A DNA stretch of 64,000 nt. Origin: an uncultured Lachnospiraceae bacterium. Its GTDB lineage: Bacteria > Bacillota > Clostridia > Lachnospirales > Lachnospiraceae. The position numbers and the translations under genes were made by a program. The notes beneath the pieces were generated by a model. It was not told the DNA's origin. It did not search any database and saw nothing but the letters and a program-made list of their open reading frames with translations. The stretch spans positions 1-64,000 of the forward strand of contig CAMZDG010000014.1 in the NCBI GenBank assembly GCA_947305245.1, in the 5' to 3' direction. Position 1 is the first letter of the stretch; each line of letters starts with the position of its first letter. Shown here one piece after another: positions 16,587 to 25,388 of this stretch.

Positions 16587-18185
16587 ATGGCAGAAACAGC
16601 GAAAATTACAGTGCATCCGTCGTTTAAGATTGGTGAGATCTCGCCGAGGCTCTTTAGTACGTTCCTGGAGCCGATCGGGACCATGGTGAATGGTACGATG
16701 TATAATCCGAAGCATCCGACGGCGGATGAGCAGGGATTCCGCACGGACTTCATAGGCGGCCTGAAGGGGACGGGGATGCCGGCGTGCCGTCTGCCCGGCG
16801 GTAACTTTGTGTCTGCATGGCAGTGGAAGGATTCCATCGGACCGAAGGACCAGAGAAAGGTTCACCTCGATCCCGCATGGTATCAGTTCATTCCGAACGA
16901 CGTAGGACACGATGAGTATCTGCAGTGGGCGGAGAAGGTTGGAACGGAGCCTCTGTACACCGTGAATCTTGGAACCGGTACGTTCCAGGATGCGATGGAC
17001 ATCGTGGAGTACACAAACTTTGAGGGCGGTTCCTATTGGTCCGACCTTCGTAAGAAATATGGTCATGAGAAGCCTTACGGCGTAAAGACCTGGTATCTTG
17101 GAAACGAGATGGACGGCCCCTGGCAGCTGGGTTCCTGGGACAAGGATCCGAGAGGCTACGGCGTTCGTTGCAACGAGGTCTCCAAGGCCATGAAGTGGAT
17201 CGACGCGTCCATTGAAACGGCAGTCTGCGCTTCCTCAGCACTTTTCATGGATCATTATCCCACCTGGGAAGAGACCGTTCTTCAGGAATGTTATGAGACC
17301 GTGGACTATCTCTCCATGCACCATTATCACAGTGCACCTCCCGGTGACTGGAAGGCACTGCTGGGCGGTTCGGCTTACTATGAAGACTTCATCAACACGG
17401 AGATCGCAATGTGCGACCTTGTTGGCGCGAAGTGCCGTTCGCCGAAGAAGATCATGCTTTCCTTTGATGAGTACGGTTGCATGGTTCGTCCGAACAGCCC
17501 GCTCCATCCCGGTTACGGCTATCACAACATGGCGAGATCGCATTATCGCTTTGATCCGAAGCGTCCTTACATTCGTCATGATCCCGATAACATGCGGCAC
17601 TTCAAGTTCCCTGGCGGAGACATGCTGCATGCCCTTTCCATGCTGTCCGTGCAGCTCGCGTTCCTGCGCCACGCAGATCGCGTGAAGATTGGTTGCATGA
17701 CCGGCGGCCTTGGCGCACTTTGCAGCTCTGACCATGATCACGTATGGAGATCTGCTTCCTATTATGCCTTCATGGACATGATCAATTATGCGAAGGGAAC
17801 CTCCATGCAGACGGACGTTCAGAGCGAAACTTACGACATTCCTGGTTATGCGATCGATGACACCTCGCAATATTATGACAAGGAAGGCCTGACCTTTGTT
17901 GACGCCGCTTCCGCATGGAACGAAAACGAGGAAACTCTCACAATTTTCGTCATCAACAGAAATGATGAGACAGAATATCCGATTAGGCTAGACATTCGCG
18001 GATTTGAGGAGTATACTTTTGATAAGCATATCGAATTATGCTCAGAAGATTTAGATGCGAAAAACAGTTTTGAGGAGCCGGATCGGATCAAGCCTGTCCT
18101 AAATGTTGGGGGTACTTTTGAGGACGGCATCTATGCAGGGCACGTGAAGCCCCTTTCTTGGAACGTGATCCAATTCAAGAAGTAA
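16587..18185 (+). CDS. GH51 alpha-L-arabinofuranosidase
   Basis: A 532-residue cytosolic enzyme. RLPGGNFVSAWQWKDSIGP and WYLGNEMDGPWQ (acid/base Glu174) are followed by LSFDEYG (nucleophile Glu295); GH51 members usually read FDEWN, so the residues after the nucleophile are atypical. The C-terminal beta-sandwich ends with PLSWNVIQFKK. GH51 enzymes release arabinose from arabinoxylan or arabinan oligosaccharides taken into the cell. The ATG at 16587 follows GGGAGG. Neighbours are a GH94 phosphorylase and a sugar-sensor/GGDEF protein. The 3' end of the gene is echoed twice in the following intergenic region. Confidence 0.93.
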   Translation: MAETAKITVHPSFKIGEISPRLFSTFLEPIGTMVNGTMYNPKHPTADEQGFRTDFIGGLKGTGMPACRLPGGNFVSAWQWKDSIGPKDQRKVHLDPAWYQFIPNDVGHDEYLQWAEKVGTEPLYTVNLGTGTFQDAMDIVEYTNFEGGSYWSDLRKKYGHEKPYGVKTWYLGNEMDGPWQLGSWDKDPRGYGVRCNEVSKAMKWIDASIETAVCASSALFMDHYPTWEETVLQECYETVDYLSMHHYHSAPPGDWKALLGGSAYYEDFINTEIAMCDLVGAKCRSPKKIMLSFDEYGCMVRPNSPLHPGYGYHNMARSHYRFDPKRPYIRHDPDNMRHFKFPGGDMLHALSMLSVQLAFLRHADRVKIGCMTGGLGALCSSDHDHVWRSASYYAFMDMINYAKGTSMQTDVQSETYDIPGYAIDDTSQYYDKEGLTFVDAASAWNENEETLTIFVINRNDETEYPIRLDIRGFEEYTFDKHIELCSEDLDAKNSFEEPDRIKPVLNVGGTFEDGIYAGHVKPLSWNVIQFKK

Positions 18186-18271
18186 GACTATCTTGGCTAT
18201 TGGTGCGTGATCCAATTCAAGTAACAGGACCATTCTGTTATCCTTGGATTTGATCCAATTCAAGAAGTAAG
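18165..18271 (+). repeat. Three near-copies of the GH51 gene end
   Basis: TGATCCAATTCAAG occurs at the end of the gene (18166-18179) and again at 18208-18221 and 18251-18264; the first and third continue as AAGTAAG. Each is preceded by CTTGG at 6-16 nt. The period is about 43 nt. Confidence 0.85.
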
Positions 18272-18320
18272 CGCATGGCCGTGCGGTTCCCGGGGAGCAA
18301 GAGGTTTCTTTCGGAGAGGT

Positions 18321-20300
18321 ATGAAGAAAAAAATTGCGGTGATTTCCAACGGCTGGAGTTATGAGTTTTTCTCCCACGCCGTGGAAGGAATGAAAGAATG
18401 TGCGAAGCAGGAAGACTTTGACATCTTTGTCTTCCTGTGCTTTGCGAATTATAGCGTTCAGCTTGATCTGATGCAGGGAGAGCTGAACGTTTATAAGCTT
18501 TGCAACATGAAGGATTATGACGGCGTCATCGTGTTTTCCAACTGGCTGAATTCCGATGCGACGGCGATTGCCCTGTGCAAGTCGGCGAAGGATCAGGGAG
18601 TTCCCGTGATCAGTGTCGGCATGGAGATTCCCGGAATTCCTTGCGTTAAGGTGGACGGGATCACGGGCATGCGCAAGCTGGTGACGCATCTCGTTGAAGA
18701 CCACGGAGTAAAGGACGTGGTCTTTGTCGGTGGAACGCCTGATCATGAAGAGAGCAACGAAAGGCTGGCGGTGACCAGGAAAGTGCTAAAGGAGCACGGA
18801 CTGTCCCTGACGAAGCGCGACGTCTGCTATGGCCGCTGGTCCAACAGACGCACCATCGATGCCGTTCACGGCGCGATAGAAAAGCGCGGCGGTCTTCCGG
18901 ATGCATTCGTCTGCGCGAATGACGTGATGGCCCTGGCGGCTGCCACGGAGCTTGGTCACATGGGTTATGAACTGCCCCGCGACGTGATCGTGACGGGCTT
19001 TGATCATACTGTGGACGGGCAGATCTTTTATCCCGCGCTTACCACGGTGAAACAAAATTACCAGGAAGTGGGATATCGTTGCTGCGAGGCCTTGTTCAAG
19101 ATCCTTCGGGAGGGAAAGTGTGCGGCAAAGCAGCTGATCCCTACGCAGCTGGTGATCGGGGAGAGCTGTGGCTGCCACGGCACGAAAGAGGTGCAGAGCC
19201 TTCGGAAATCGTATTGCAGGCATTTCTTCCAGAAGACTTCGGATGCGTCCTTTATGGAGCAGGCGGAGCGGAACATGCGGCAGAGGATCTCCGAGGTGAG
19301 CAGCTACGCGGAGCTGAAGACGAGCCTGCAAAGCCATTTCGCGGAAAACCACGCGTTCGAGGGTGAGAATCTTCATCTGATACTGCACGCGGATTATTAT
19401 GACAACGTGATGGCAAGCGAGCAGGAGCTGAATCAAAAGAAAACAAGAAGTAAGCTGGAGGTCGTGGTATCTCTCAAGAATGGAGAGCTGCAAAAGATCG
19501 ATCGCGTGACGCGTTCCATGCTGATCCCCGGCTATGAGAAGACAGAGGGCGAGCAGCACGTGTACTATTTCTTGCCCCTGCATTTCCAGCAATATAATTA
19601 CGGTTACGTCGTTCTTGCGGATGATCCTTACATCATGCGGGAGAATCTCCTGTACTCCTACATGGAAAAGCTGCAGCAGGCGTTAAAGCTGCTTCGCACG
19701 AACCTCCGCCTGGATTCGCTGAACCGGAATCTGTCCATGCTGTATGACAAGGATCCCATGACGGGCCTGTTCAATCGTTTTGGCTATGAGAACAAGGCCA
19801 TTCCCATGTATCAGGACAGCGTGCGCAAGCAGACGACCATGATGGTAATGTTCGTAGACATCAATTTCATGAAGAGGATCAACGATCAGTTTGGTCATAT
19901 TCACGGCGACGCCGCCATTCGGACCGTTGCGGATTCCATCAAGGCCAACGTGAAGGAAAACTGGATCGCCGTTCGATTCGGCGGAGACGAATTCCTGGTC
20001 ATCGCGCCGGACTGCGGGGAAGAGGAGGCGGAAGACGTCAAGGAAAGCATCATGGAGTATCTTGAGCATAAGAATCATGACGGCACGCAGCCCTATCAGA
20101 TTTCGACCAGCTGTGGCTACGTGATCACGGATCCGGCCAGCGGTGATCCGTTGCAGGAATATATTCGTGAGGCTGACCGCCTGATGTATGAGATCAAGCG
20201 TGAGGTGCACGCCATGGACGAGGCCGAGCAGGCGAGACTCGAGGCCAAGAGAAAGCTGCAGGAGATCAATTCCAAGAGCAGGCTGCATGAGTCGAACTAA
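18321..20300 (+). CDS. Cytosolic LacI-type ligand sensor fused to a GGDEF domain
   Basis: A 659-residue protein without membrane helix or signal. Residues 1-285 are a periplasmic-binding-protein-like domain of the LacI/GalR kind (KKKIAVISNGWSYEF, DGVIVFSNW, ERLAVTRKVL, FVCANDVMALAAATELG, VIVTGFDH) but without the DNA-binding head. A Cys-rich GESCGC junction follows, then a middle region (about 300-470) and a GGDEF domain (DPMTGLFNRFGYE, Gly554-Phe558 in RFGGDEF). The product inhibition site RxxD is not seen before GGDEF. It probably makes cyclic di-GMP in response to a sugar-like ligand. Its position behind arabinofuranosidase and GH94 genes suggests a plant-sugar cue; that is inference. Confidence 0.88.
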   Translation: MKKKIAVISNGWSYEFFSHAVEGMKECAKQEDFDIFVFLCFANYSVQLDLMQGELNVYKLCNMKDYDGVIVFSNWLNSDATAIALCKSAKDQGVPVISVGMEIPGIPCVKVDGITGMRKLVTHLVEDHGVKDVVFVGGTPDHEESNERLAVTRKVLKEHGLSLTKRDVCYGRWSNRRTIDAVHGAIEKRGGLPDAFVCANDVMALAAATELGHMGYELPRDVIVTGFDHTVDGQIFYPALTTVKQNYQEVGYRCCEALFKILREGKCAAKQLIPTQLVIGESCGCHGTKEVQSLRKSYCRHFFQKTSDASFMEQAERNMRQRISEVSSYAELKTSLQSHFAENHAFEGENLHLILHADYYDNVMASEQELNQKKTRSKLEVVVSLKNGELQKIDRVTRSMLIPGYEKTEGEQHVYYFLPLHFQQYNYGYVVLADDPYIMRENLLYSYMEKLQQALKLLRTNLRLDSLNRNLSMLYDKDPMTGLFNRFGYENKAIPMYQDSVRKQTTMMVMFVDINFMKRINDQFGHIHGDAAIRTVADSIKANVKENWIAVRFGGDEFLVIAPDCGEEEAEDVKESIMEYLEHKNHDGTQPYQISTSCGYVITDPASGDPLQEYIREADRLMYEIKREVHAMDEAEQARLEAKRKLQEINSKSRLHESN

Positions 20301-20316
20301 GCTGCGGGAGGCGACA

Positions 20317-20467
20317 AGAGCAGAAGCGACAAGAACAGAAGCAAAAAAAGAACAGAAACAAAGAATAGAAAAAGAACAGAAACAAAAGAACAGAAAAAAG
20401 AACAAAAAAAAGAACAGAAACAAAAGAACAGAAACAAAGAATAGAAAAAGAACAGAAACAAAAGAAT
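20317..20467 (+). repeat. A-rich purine low-complexity tract
   Basis: About 150 bp made of AAAGAACAGAAACAAAGAATAG-like units repeated irregularly, with almost no T on this strand. It lies in the convergent gap between the GGDEF gene and the minus-strand XRE gene. Frames through it encode only Lys/Asn/Arg or Phe/Leu runs and are not genes. Confidence 0.85.
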
Positions 20468-20478
20468 CGGGAAGACGA

Positions 20479-20676
20479 TCACTCGTCTTCCCAAAATATT
20501 TCATCCAGAGTTTTGCCAAGTACCTTGCAGATGGATCTGCAGAGGTTGATGGTGGGATTATAGTCCCCCTTCTCGATGGCATTGATGGTTTGTCTGGATA
20601 CGCCGACCTTGTCTGCCAGGTCCTGCTGGGAAAGATCCAAAGCAGCCCTGGCGGATTTTAATTTTAAATTCTTCAT
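20479..20676 (-). CDS. Small XRE-family (Cro/CI type) regulator
   Basis: A 65-residue protein that is little more than one helix-turn-helix: LKSARAALDLSQQDLADKVGVSRQTINAIEKGDYNPTINL, with SQQDLADKVGVSRQTI as the HTH, then a short tail ending in acidic residues. Proteins of this size and sequence typically repress an adjacent operon of membrane proteins. It is the last gene of a minus-strand unit with two large membrane proteins and one small one. The start at 20676 has GGAGG 7 bases upstream; a TTG two codons earlier is less likely. Confidence 0.93.
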   Translation of the reverse strand: MKNLKLKSARAALDLSQQDLADKVGVSRQTINAIEKGDYNPTINLCRSICKVLGKTLDEIFWEDE

Positions 20677-20716
20677 GGACAATCCTCCATTTCCGCGCCT
20701 GTAAGGTGCTGCTTTT

Positions 20717-21838
20717 TTATTCTTCCTCTTCGTCCGCTGCTTCGATCTCCTCGTTGATCCGGTCGTTTGAACGCTTCTTCAGGTACATGATGACAAAGAC
20801 GGAAAAGAACATGAGCGCGCAGAGGGCGTTGAGTATGACGGGAGTAAAGCGTCCATCTTGTATCAGGTCCCCGGAGATGAAATGCGTGATCGTGACTAGC
20901 AGATTCGCGAGGCCGACGAGAAGGAACAGGATCATAACGGTCGAGGTCTTCTGATTGAGTGCGAAATACGCTTCATGCCAGATACAATACGCCACGTGAA
21001 CGAAAGTCCCCAGGAAGAGTCCCAAGGAGAACAGGAGATTAAAGTCCACATAGAGGGTCAGCCCGGCGGATAGGAAAATAAACAGCAGGCAGTAGTAAAT
21101 GAGTATGGTAAAGAAGGCGTATCGGAAGCCGCGTCCGCGCTCTAATTCCTGACGCTCGTCGTATTTGGGACTCTCCAGCGCGTGGCTTTTCGTGATCAGA
21201 ACAAGGAACAGGACAATGAGACAAGCACCGATCAGGATTCCAAGGATGGCACCCGTTGCGTAGCCTGCGGTATAACTTCCGAATCCGCTCAGCTCCATCT
21301 TATATGTCATGTCCCAGGTGCCGTTCTTTTGCAGGCTCTCGAAAGTGCTTCGCATTCCATCGGCCCAATCCTCTACCTCATAAGTACCGCAAAGATATTT
21401 CCCGGCGAAGTCTTTATATTGTTCGATGTCCGTCAGATAATAATATTGCGCGTGGTAGGTGCCTTTTTCGAGCTCCATGGTCATCGTTTCTTTGACAACG
21501 GATTCTGACGCCCTTGCATAGATTTCTACGCCGCGTCCGTCAAAGATCACGACCGCAGTAATGAAACCGAGATTTTTGGATAGGATCTCCAGGACTTCCT
21601 GATTGTTTTTACCGGCCGGAAGCCAGCTGAGGGTAATGTCATATTTACCGCTCATATTCACGTCAAAATTTTGCTCGATCTTTTCCGGCGTGGCAACGCC
21701 GTTTTCGACGGTTACGGTCTGAGTCCAGTTACCCTTCCAGGTGTCCGCGTTCACGCTTCGGATCAGGATCCAAACGCTTACGCCGAGTAGCAGTATGGCG
21801 AATAAGAGAAAGGGAACGACAATCGATTTCTTTTTCAT
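20717..21838 (-). CDS. Membrane protein: extracytoplasmic domain plus four-helix DERQ-type module
   Basis: A 373-residue protein. A first helix (residues 5-27) leads to an ectodomain of about 160 residues containing LGFITAVVIFDGRG and GTYHAQYYYLTD, then a helix, a cytosolic PKYDERQELERGRGFRYAFF loop, and four more helices. The DERQ...RGxxYxYAF loop before the last helices is typical of DUF2178/DUF3796-like proteins that accompany small XRE regulators. The ectodomain resembles that of the neighbouring CPBP protease (GFITAFVLRDGNG in the same place), so the two are partial paralogues. Function is unknown; envelope stress or peptide sensing is a guess. The protein ends in an acidic tail. Confidence 0.8.
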   Translation of the reverse strand: MKKKSIVVPFLLFAILLLGVSVWILIRSVNADTWKGNWTQTVTVENGVATPEKIEQNFDVNMSGKYDITLSWLPAGKNNQEVLEILSKNLGFITAVVIFDGRGVEIYARASESVVKETMTMELEKGTYHAQYYYLTDIEQYKDFAGKYLCGTYEVEDWADGMRSTFESLQKNGTWDMTYKMELSGFGSYTAGYATGAILGILIGACLIVLFLVLITKSHALESPKYDERQELERGRGFRYAFFTILIYYCLLFIFLSAGLTLYVDFNLLFSLGLFLGTFVHVAYCIWHEAYFALNQKTSTVMILFLLVGLANLLVTITHFISGDLIQDGRFTPVILNALCALMFFSVFVIMYLKKRSNDRINEEIEAADEEEE

Positions 21839-21866
21839 AATTTGTCACCTCACTTGTTTTAAGAAA

Positions 21867-23492
21867 CTAACGGAGCATGATCGGCAGGTAAGACATCAGG
21901 AACATACCGATTGTCGACAGGAAAAATACCCAGAAGAATTTGCTCCCAAACAGGGCACGCATTGCTTCGCCCTTTTCGGGTTCGCCCTCGAAGCGCTTCA
22001 GGCGGAATCTCTTCTTGGCAAGGAGCGTGATCAAAACGATCGCACCCGCAAGGGCTGCCGAGTATAAGATGATCACCCAGATCGAATAGAGGATCATGGC
22101 GGACAATGCCTCGGAGGAGGACATCGCGATCTCCATGAGCTGCTTCGTATCCGTTATTCCCTCGGGGATATACTGCGTATACCTGTTATAAAGGACGATC
22201 GTGATGATGGAGGAGGACATATTGATGACCATATGCATGCCCATGGAGTAGCGGACCCTTCCGGTGCGCACGTAGACGAAGGCCCAAAGAAGGCCAAGCC
22301 CGAACGCATAGAAGAACTGCGCGAAGTTTCCGTGGAACAGTCCGAACGCCAGGGCAGAGGTAATGATCGCAAGGAACTCTCCGTATTTGATCAGCCGGTC
22401 GATCAGGAACTTGCGGAAGATGAGCTCTTCCACAATGGGTGCGCAAATGCCAAGTGCCAGGACGCGGATCCAAATTTCCGAGTTCATCATCAGAACGGAA
22501 ATGTTGGACTGTGCTCCGCCGAAGGGCATGGTGATGAGGGTATGGACAAGGTTGCCAAGATAGGAGCCTGGGATCATAATGCCGCAGCCCATCAGGACAA
22601 ACAAAAGGAACTTCCCGACGCCCAGATTCTTTTCTTCGATCTTCTGCGGAGAAACGTTGTCGCGGGTCAAAAGGATCGAGGCGAAGCCCACCACGTCAAA
22701 GGAGAGGATGGTGAGGAGCAGACTAAAGGTGATCGAGTTGTTTCTGAGGTAGTCCATAAAGAAATGGCGCGCCACGACCACGACGAGGATCTGTGTCAGC
22801 ATCACGGAAATTGCAAGGATGCCGAAGCTCTGTCCGACGTGATCGACCCGCTTCTTTAAGGAGGGCTCCTCCTCGGGCTCCTTGGTAATGCATAGGATCA
22901 GGAGAATTAGAAGGATGACGCCGACTGCCACCGTGGCAAGCTGCAGGGAAAAGGGAGCATAGGTCGATTCCCTGACGATCATTTGAAGGTGAAAACTTTT
23001 GTTTCCGTCTTGGAGGGGGGAGGAGAGCCCGACAAAATCCACGTACTGATCCAGCGCGGGACCGTCTGCGTATCCCATATAGTCCTTCGCGAATTCGCGG
23101 AGGGCGTCCTCGCTGCTAAAGAACAGGAAGCTGGCGCTCAAGTCCCCGCCGGGAACTGCAACGGTGTTCTTCATGTTTTCTGTCTGATAAGCAGTGAAGG
23201 CGGAGATCTTTTCCCCATTCCCGTCCCTTAGGACGAAAGCGGTAATAAAGCCCGGATCCTCAATCTCCCAGGAGACGTCAAAATTATAGTTCCCTTCCGG
23301 AAGGTTCATTAGAATCGCGTGGCCGGTCTGCTGAAGCTTTCCGTCCTTAACGGTGATCGGAATGGTGTCGTCTTCGTCTAACGCGATCTTCCCTTGATAA
23401 TTGCCCGACGTTACAAAGAACACGATCATCAGATAGAAGGGAATGACTAGAAGCAGTGAAAATAAACAACATAGTTTCTTTTTGGAATTCAT
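21867..23492 (-). CDS. CPBP-family intramembrane protease with an extracytoplasmic sensor-like domain
   Basis: A 541-residue protein. After an N-terminal helix comes an ectodomain (about residues 30-160) with GFITAFVLRDGNG, then several helices. The CPBP (Abi/CAAX-like) core follows: VEELIFRKFL supplies the EExxxR motif, FGLFHGN the FxxxH motif and HMVIN the last conserved block. CPBP proteins include glutamic intramembrane proteases and bacteriocin self-immunity factors. About 540 residues is long for the family because of the added ectodomain. ATG at 23492 follows AGGAGG at 6 nt. It is co-directional with a paralogous-ectodomain protein and an XRE regulator. Confidence 0.87.
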   Translation of the reverse strand: MNSKKKLCCLFSLLLVIPFYLMIVFFVTSGNYQGKIALDEDDTIPITVKDGKLQQTGHAILMNLPEGNYNFDVSWEIEDPGFITAFVLRDGNGEKISAFTAYQTENMKNTVAVPGGDLSASFLFFSSEDALREFAKDYMGYADGPALDQYVDFVGLSSPLQDGNKSFHLQMIVRESTYAPFSLQLATVAVGVILLILLILCITKEPEEEPSLKKRVDHVGQSFGILAISVMLTQILVVVVARHFFMDYLRNNSITFSLLLTILSFDVVGFASILLTRDNVSPQKIEEKNLGVGKFLLFVLMGCGIMIPGSYLGNLVHTLITMPFGGAQSNISVLMMNSEIWIRVLALGICAPIVEELIFRKFLIDRLIKYGEFLAIITSALAFGLFHGNFAQFFYAFGLGLLWAFVYVRTGRVRYSMGMHMVINMSSSIITIVLYNRYTQYIPEGITDTKQLMEIAMSSSEALSAMILYSIWVIILYSAALAGAIVLITLLAKKRFRLKRFEGEPEKGEAMRALFGSKFFWVFFLSTIGMFLMSYLPIMLR

Positions 23493-23535
23493 GGAGTGCC
23501 TCCTTATCATATAAAAGCGGTTTGTGTCAGTCAGC

Positions 23536-23742
23536 TTACTTTGCCATCTTGCGGCGATTCACGACGGTAAAGGAAAGAGAAGCAATCAAAAGCAGTGCGC
23601 TCGTCCCGCAGGTCCTCACCCATTCGTCGCTCAAGAAATGACCGAAGGACCAGTTTGCAAGCATTACGATCACGTCGATCGCAAGCAGCGCCCCGAGGAT
23701 GCAAAGCCATAAGGTACAGGATTTCCGATCTGTGTTTTTCAT
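23536..23742 (-). CDS. Small two-helix membrane protein
   Basis: A 68-residue product with two hydrophobic helices (LWLCILGALLAIDVIVMLA and TSALLLIASLSFTV) and a basic end (NRRKMAK). It opens the minus-strand operon leading into the CPBP protease, 43 bp away. GGAGG lies 9 bases upstream of the ATG at 23742 and only 3 bases upstream of an ATG two codons earlier, so the former is preferred. No family is recognised; it could be a regulatory or structural partner of the larger membrane proteins. Confidence 0.75.
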   Translation of the reverse strand: MKNTDRKSCTLWLCILGALLAIDVIVMLANWSFGHFLSDEWVRTCGTSALLLIASLSFTVVNRRKMAK

Positions 23743-23788
23743 ATTCATAAACCTCCTTTGGTAGTGCGTTTTCATCGTTTCTGATTGC

Positions 23789-23817
23789 ATCATAACACCC
23801 TCCCGACAATATGTCAA
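23789..23817 (-). promoter_or_regulatory. Promoter and candidate XRE operator of the membrane-protein operon
   Basis: On the minus strand TTGACA (23817-23812), 17 bp, TATGAT (23794-23789). The dyad GACA-ATA-TGTC (+ strand 23805-23815) overlaps the -35 box, a likely site for the XRE protein at the end of this operon. Confidence 0.8.
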
Positions 23818-23897
23818 GTATATTTTACAAAATGCCATTAAAATTTTCGGCCGCGTAAGAAGGGACTTCTTTATTTGAAGCAACTGAAAATAGACAC

Positions 23898-23926
23898 TTG
23901 TATTCTTACCCTGTTCTATGTATAAT
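23898..23926 (+). promoter_or_regulatory. Promoter of the F420-ligase-like gene
   Basis: TTGTAT (23898-23903), 17 bp, TATAAT (23921-23926), about 60 bp before the ATG at 23988. Confidence 0.8.
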
Positions 23927-23987
23927 ATTTTTTGCTGACTGTATTATGACGCGCCCGCGGATGCGGGTGAGAGGAAGAGAGGAAAAA

Positions 23988-25178
23988 ATGAGAAGAGTTG
24001 GTACGGTTTCAAGAGGTATTCGCGGTCCCATCATCCGTGAGGGGGACAATCTGGTGGAGATCACCGTCGACAGCGTGCTGGAGGCTGCAAAGGAAGAGGG
24101 CTTTGAACTCCGCGACAGAGACGTCATCGCAGTGACGGAATCCATCGTTGCACGCGCACAGGGAAATTACGTGACGGTGCAGGACATTGCACAGGACGTG
24201 CGTGCAAAGCTGGGCGGCGGCACCGTTGGTGTCATTTTCCCGATCCTGTCCAGAAACCGCTTTGCCATTAACTTAAAAGGAATCGCCATGGGCTGCAAGA
24301 AGGTGGTCCTGATGCTGAGCTATCCTTCCGATGAGGTGGGAAATGCACTGATCACTTATGATCAGCTGGATGAGGCAGGGATCAATCCCTATTCGGACGT
24401 ACTGACCCTGGAGAGATATCGCGAGCTCTTTGGCGAGAACAAGCATGAGTTCACCGGCGTGGACTACGTGCAGTACTATTCTGACATCATTACCGAGGCT
24501 GGCGCTGAGGTGGAGGTGATCTTTGCAAATCAGGCAAGGACCATCCTGAATTACACCGACTGCGTGCTGACCTGCGACATCCATACCAGAAAGCGCACCA
24601 AGAGAATCTTAAAGGAAGCCGGCGCGAAGATCGTCTGCGGCCTGGATGACATCTGCACGGCGCCCATCGGCGGCAGCGGATACAATTCCAACTACGGACT
24701 GCTCGGCTCCAACAAGTCCACGGAGAGCAAGATCAAGCTCTTTCCGCAGGACTGCCAGCAGCTGGTGCTTGACATTCAGGAGCAGATCCTGAAGGCTACC
24801 GGCAAGCACGTGGAAGTCATGGTATACGGCGACGGCGCATTCAAGGATCCCCAGGGGAAGATCTGGGAGCTGGCTGATCCCGTGGTATCGCCCGCATTCA
24901 CTTCCGGACTTGTGGGAACGCCCAATGAGCTGAAGCTGAAGTATCTGGCAGACAATGATTATGCGAACCTGAGTGGTGAGGCACTTCGCCAGGCCATCTC
25001 TGAGAGCATCAAGTCGAAGAACGGGAACCTGAAGGGCAACATGGCATCGCAGGGAACTACTCCCAGACAGCTCACCGACCTGATCGGATCCCTGTGCGAC
25101 CTGACGAGCGGCTCCGGAGACAAGGGAACGCCCATCATCCTGATCCAGGGTTATTTCGATAATTATACCAATGAATAA
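23988..25178 (+). CDS. Coenzyme F420-0:gamma-glutamyl ligase-like protein
   Basis: A 396-residue protein of the CofE-like family: GIRGPIIREGDNLVEI, RDRDVIAVTESIVARAQGNY (with its VTESIVARAQ core), GGTVGVIFPILSRNRF, and ASQGTTPRQLTDLIGSLCDLT. CofE adds glutamate to F420-0, but this organism shows no other F420 genes here and Lachnospiraceae generally lack the cofactor. The family members in Firmicutes are longer than archaeal CofE (about 250 residues) and probably ligate Glu or another amino acid to a different acceptor. The start at 23988 follows AGAGAGG; the frame extends upstream through the promoter and is rejected there. Confidence 0.85.
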   Translation: MRRVGTVSRGIRGPIIREGDNLVEITVDSVLEAAKEEGFELRDRDVIAVTESIVARAQGNYVTVQDIAQDVRAKLGGGTVGVIFPILSRNRFAINLKGIAMGCKKVVLMLSYPSDEVGNALITYDQLDEAGINPYSDVLTLERYRELFGENKHEFTGVDYVQYYSDIITEAGAEVEVIFANQARTILNYTDCVLTCDIHTRKRTKRILKEAGAKIVCGLDDICTAPIGGSGYNSNYGLLGSNKSTESKIKLFPQDCQQLVLDIQEQILKATGKHVEVMVYGDGAFKDPQGKIWELADPVVSPAFTSGLVGTPNELKLKYLADNDYANLSGEALRQAISESIKSKNGNLKGNMASQGTTPRQLTDLIGSLCDLTSGSGDKGTPIILIQGYFDNYTNE

Positions 25179-25388
25179 GCTTTAGCACTGACAAAGCCCC
25201 AAAGAGATTGGGGACAAATACGGAAAATGCTTATAAGGACGCGGATCCGCAAAGAATGCAGTTAAGTAAATAATCTTACTTTGGCTTATTTCTTGAACAG
25301 TATGATGACATAACAAGCGAGGGGGAGTTTGTGAAAGAAATTTCGCAGGCTCCTCCTTTTCAAATTTAAGAAGGCAAGAGGAAATGAC

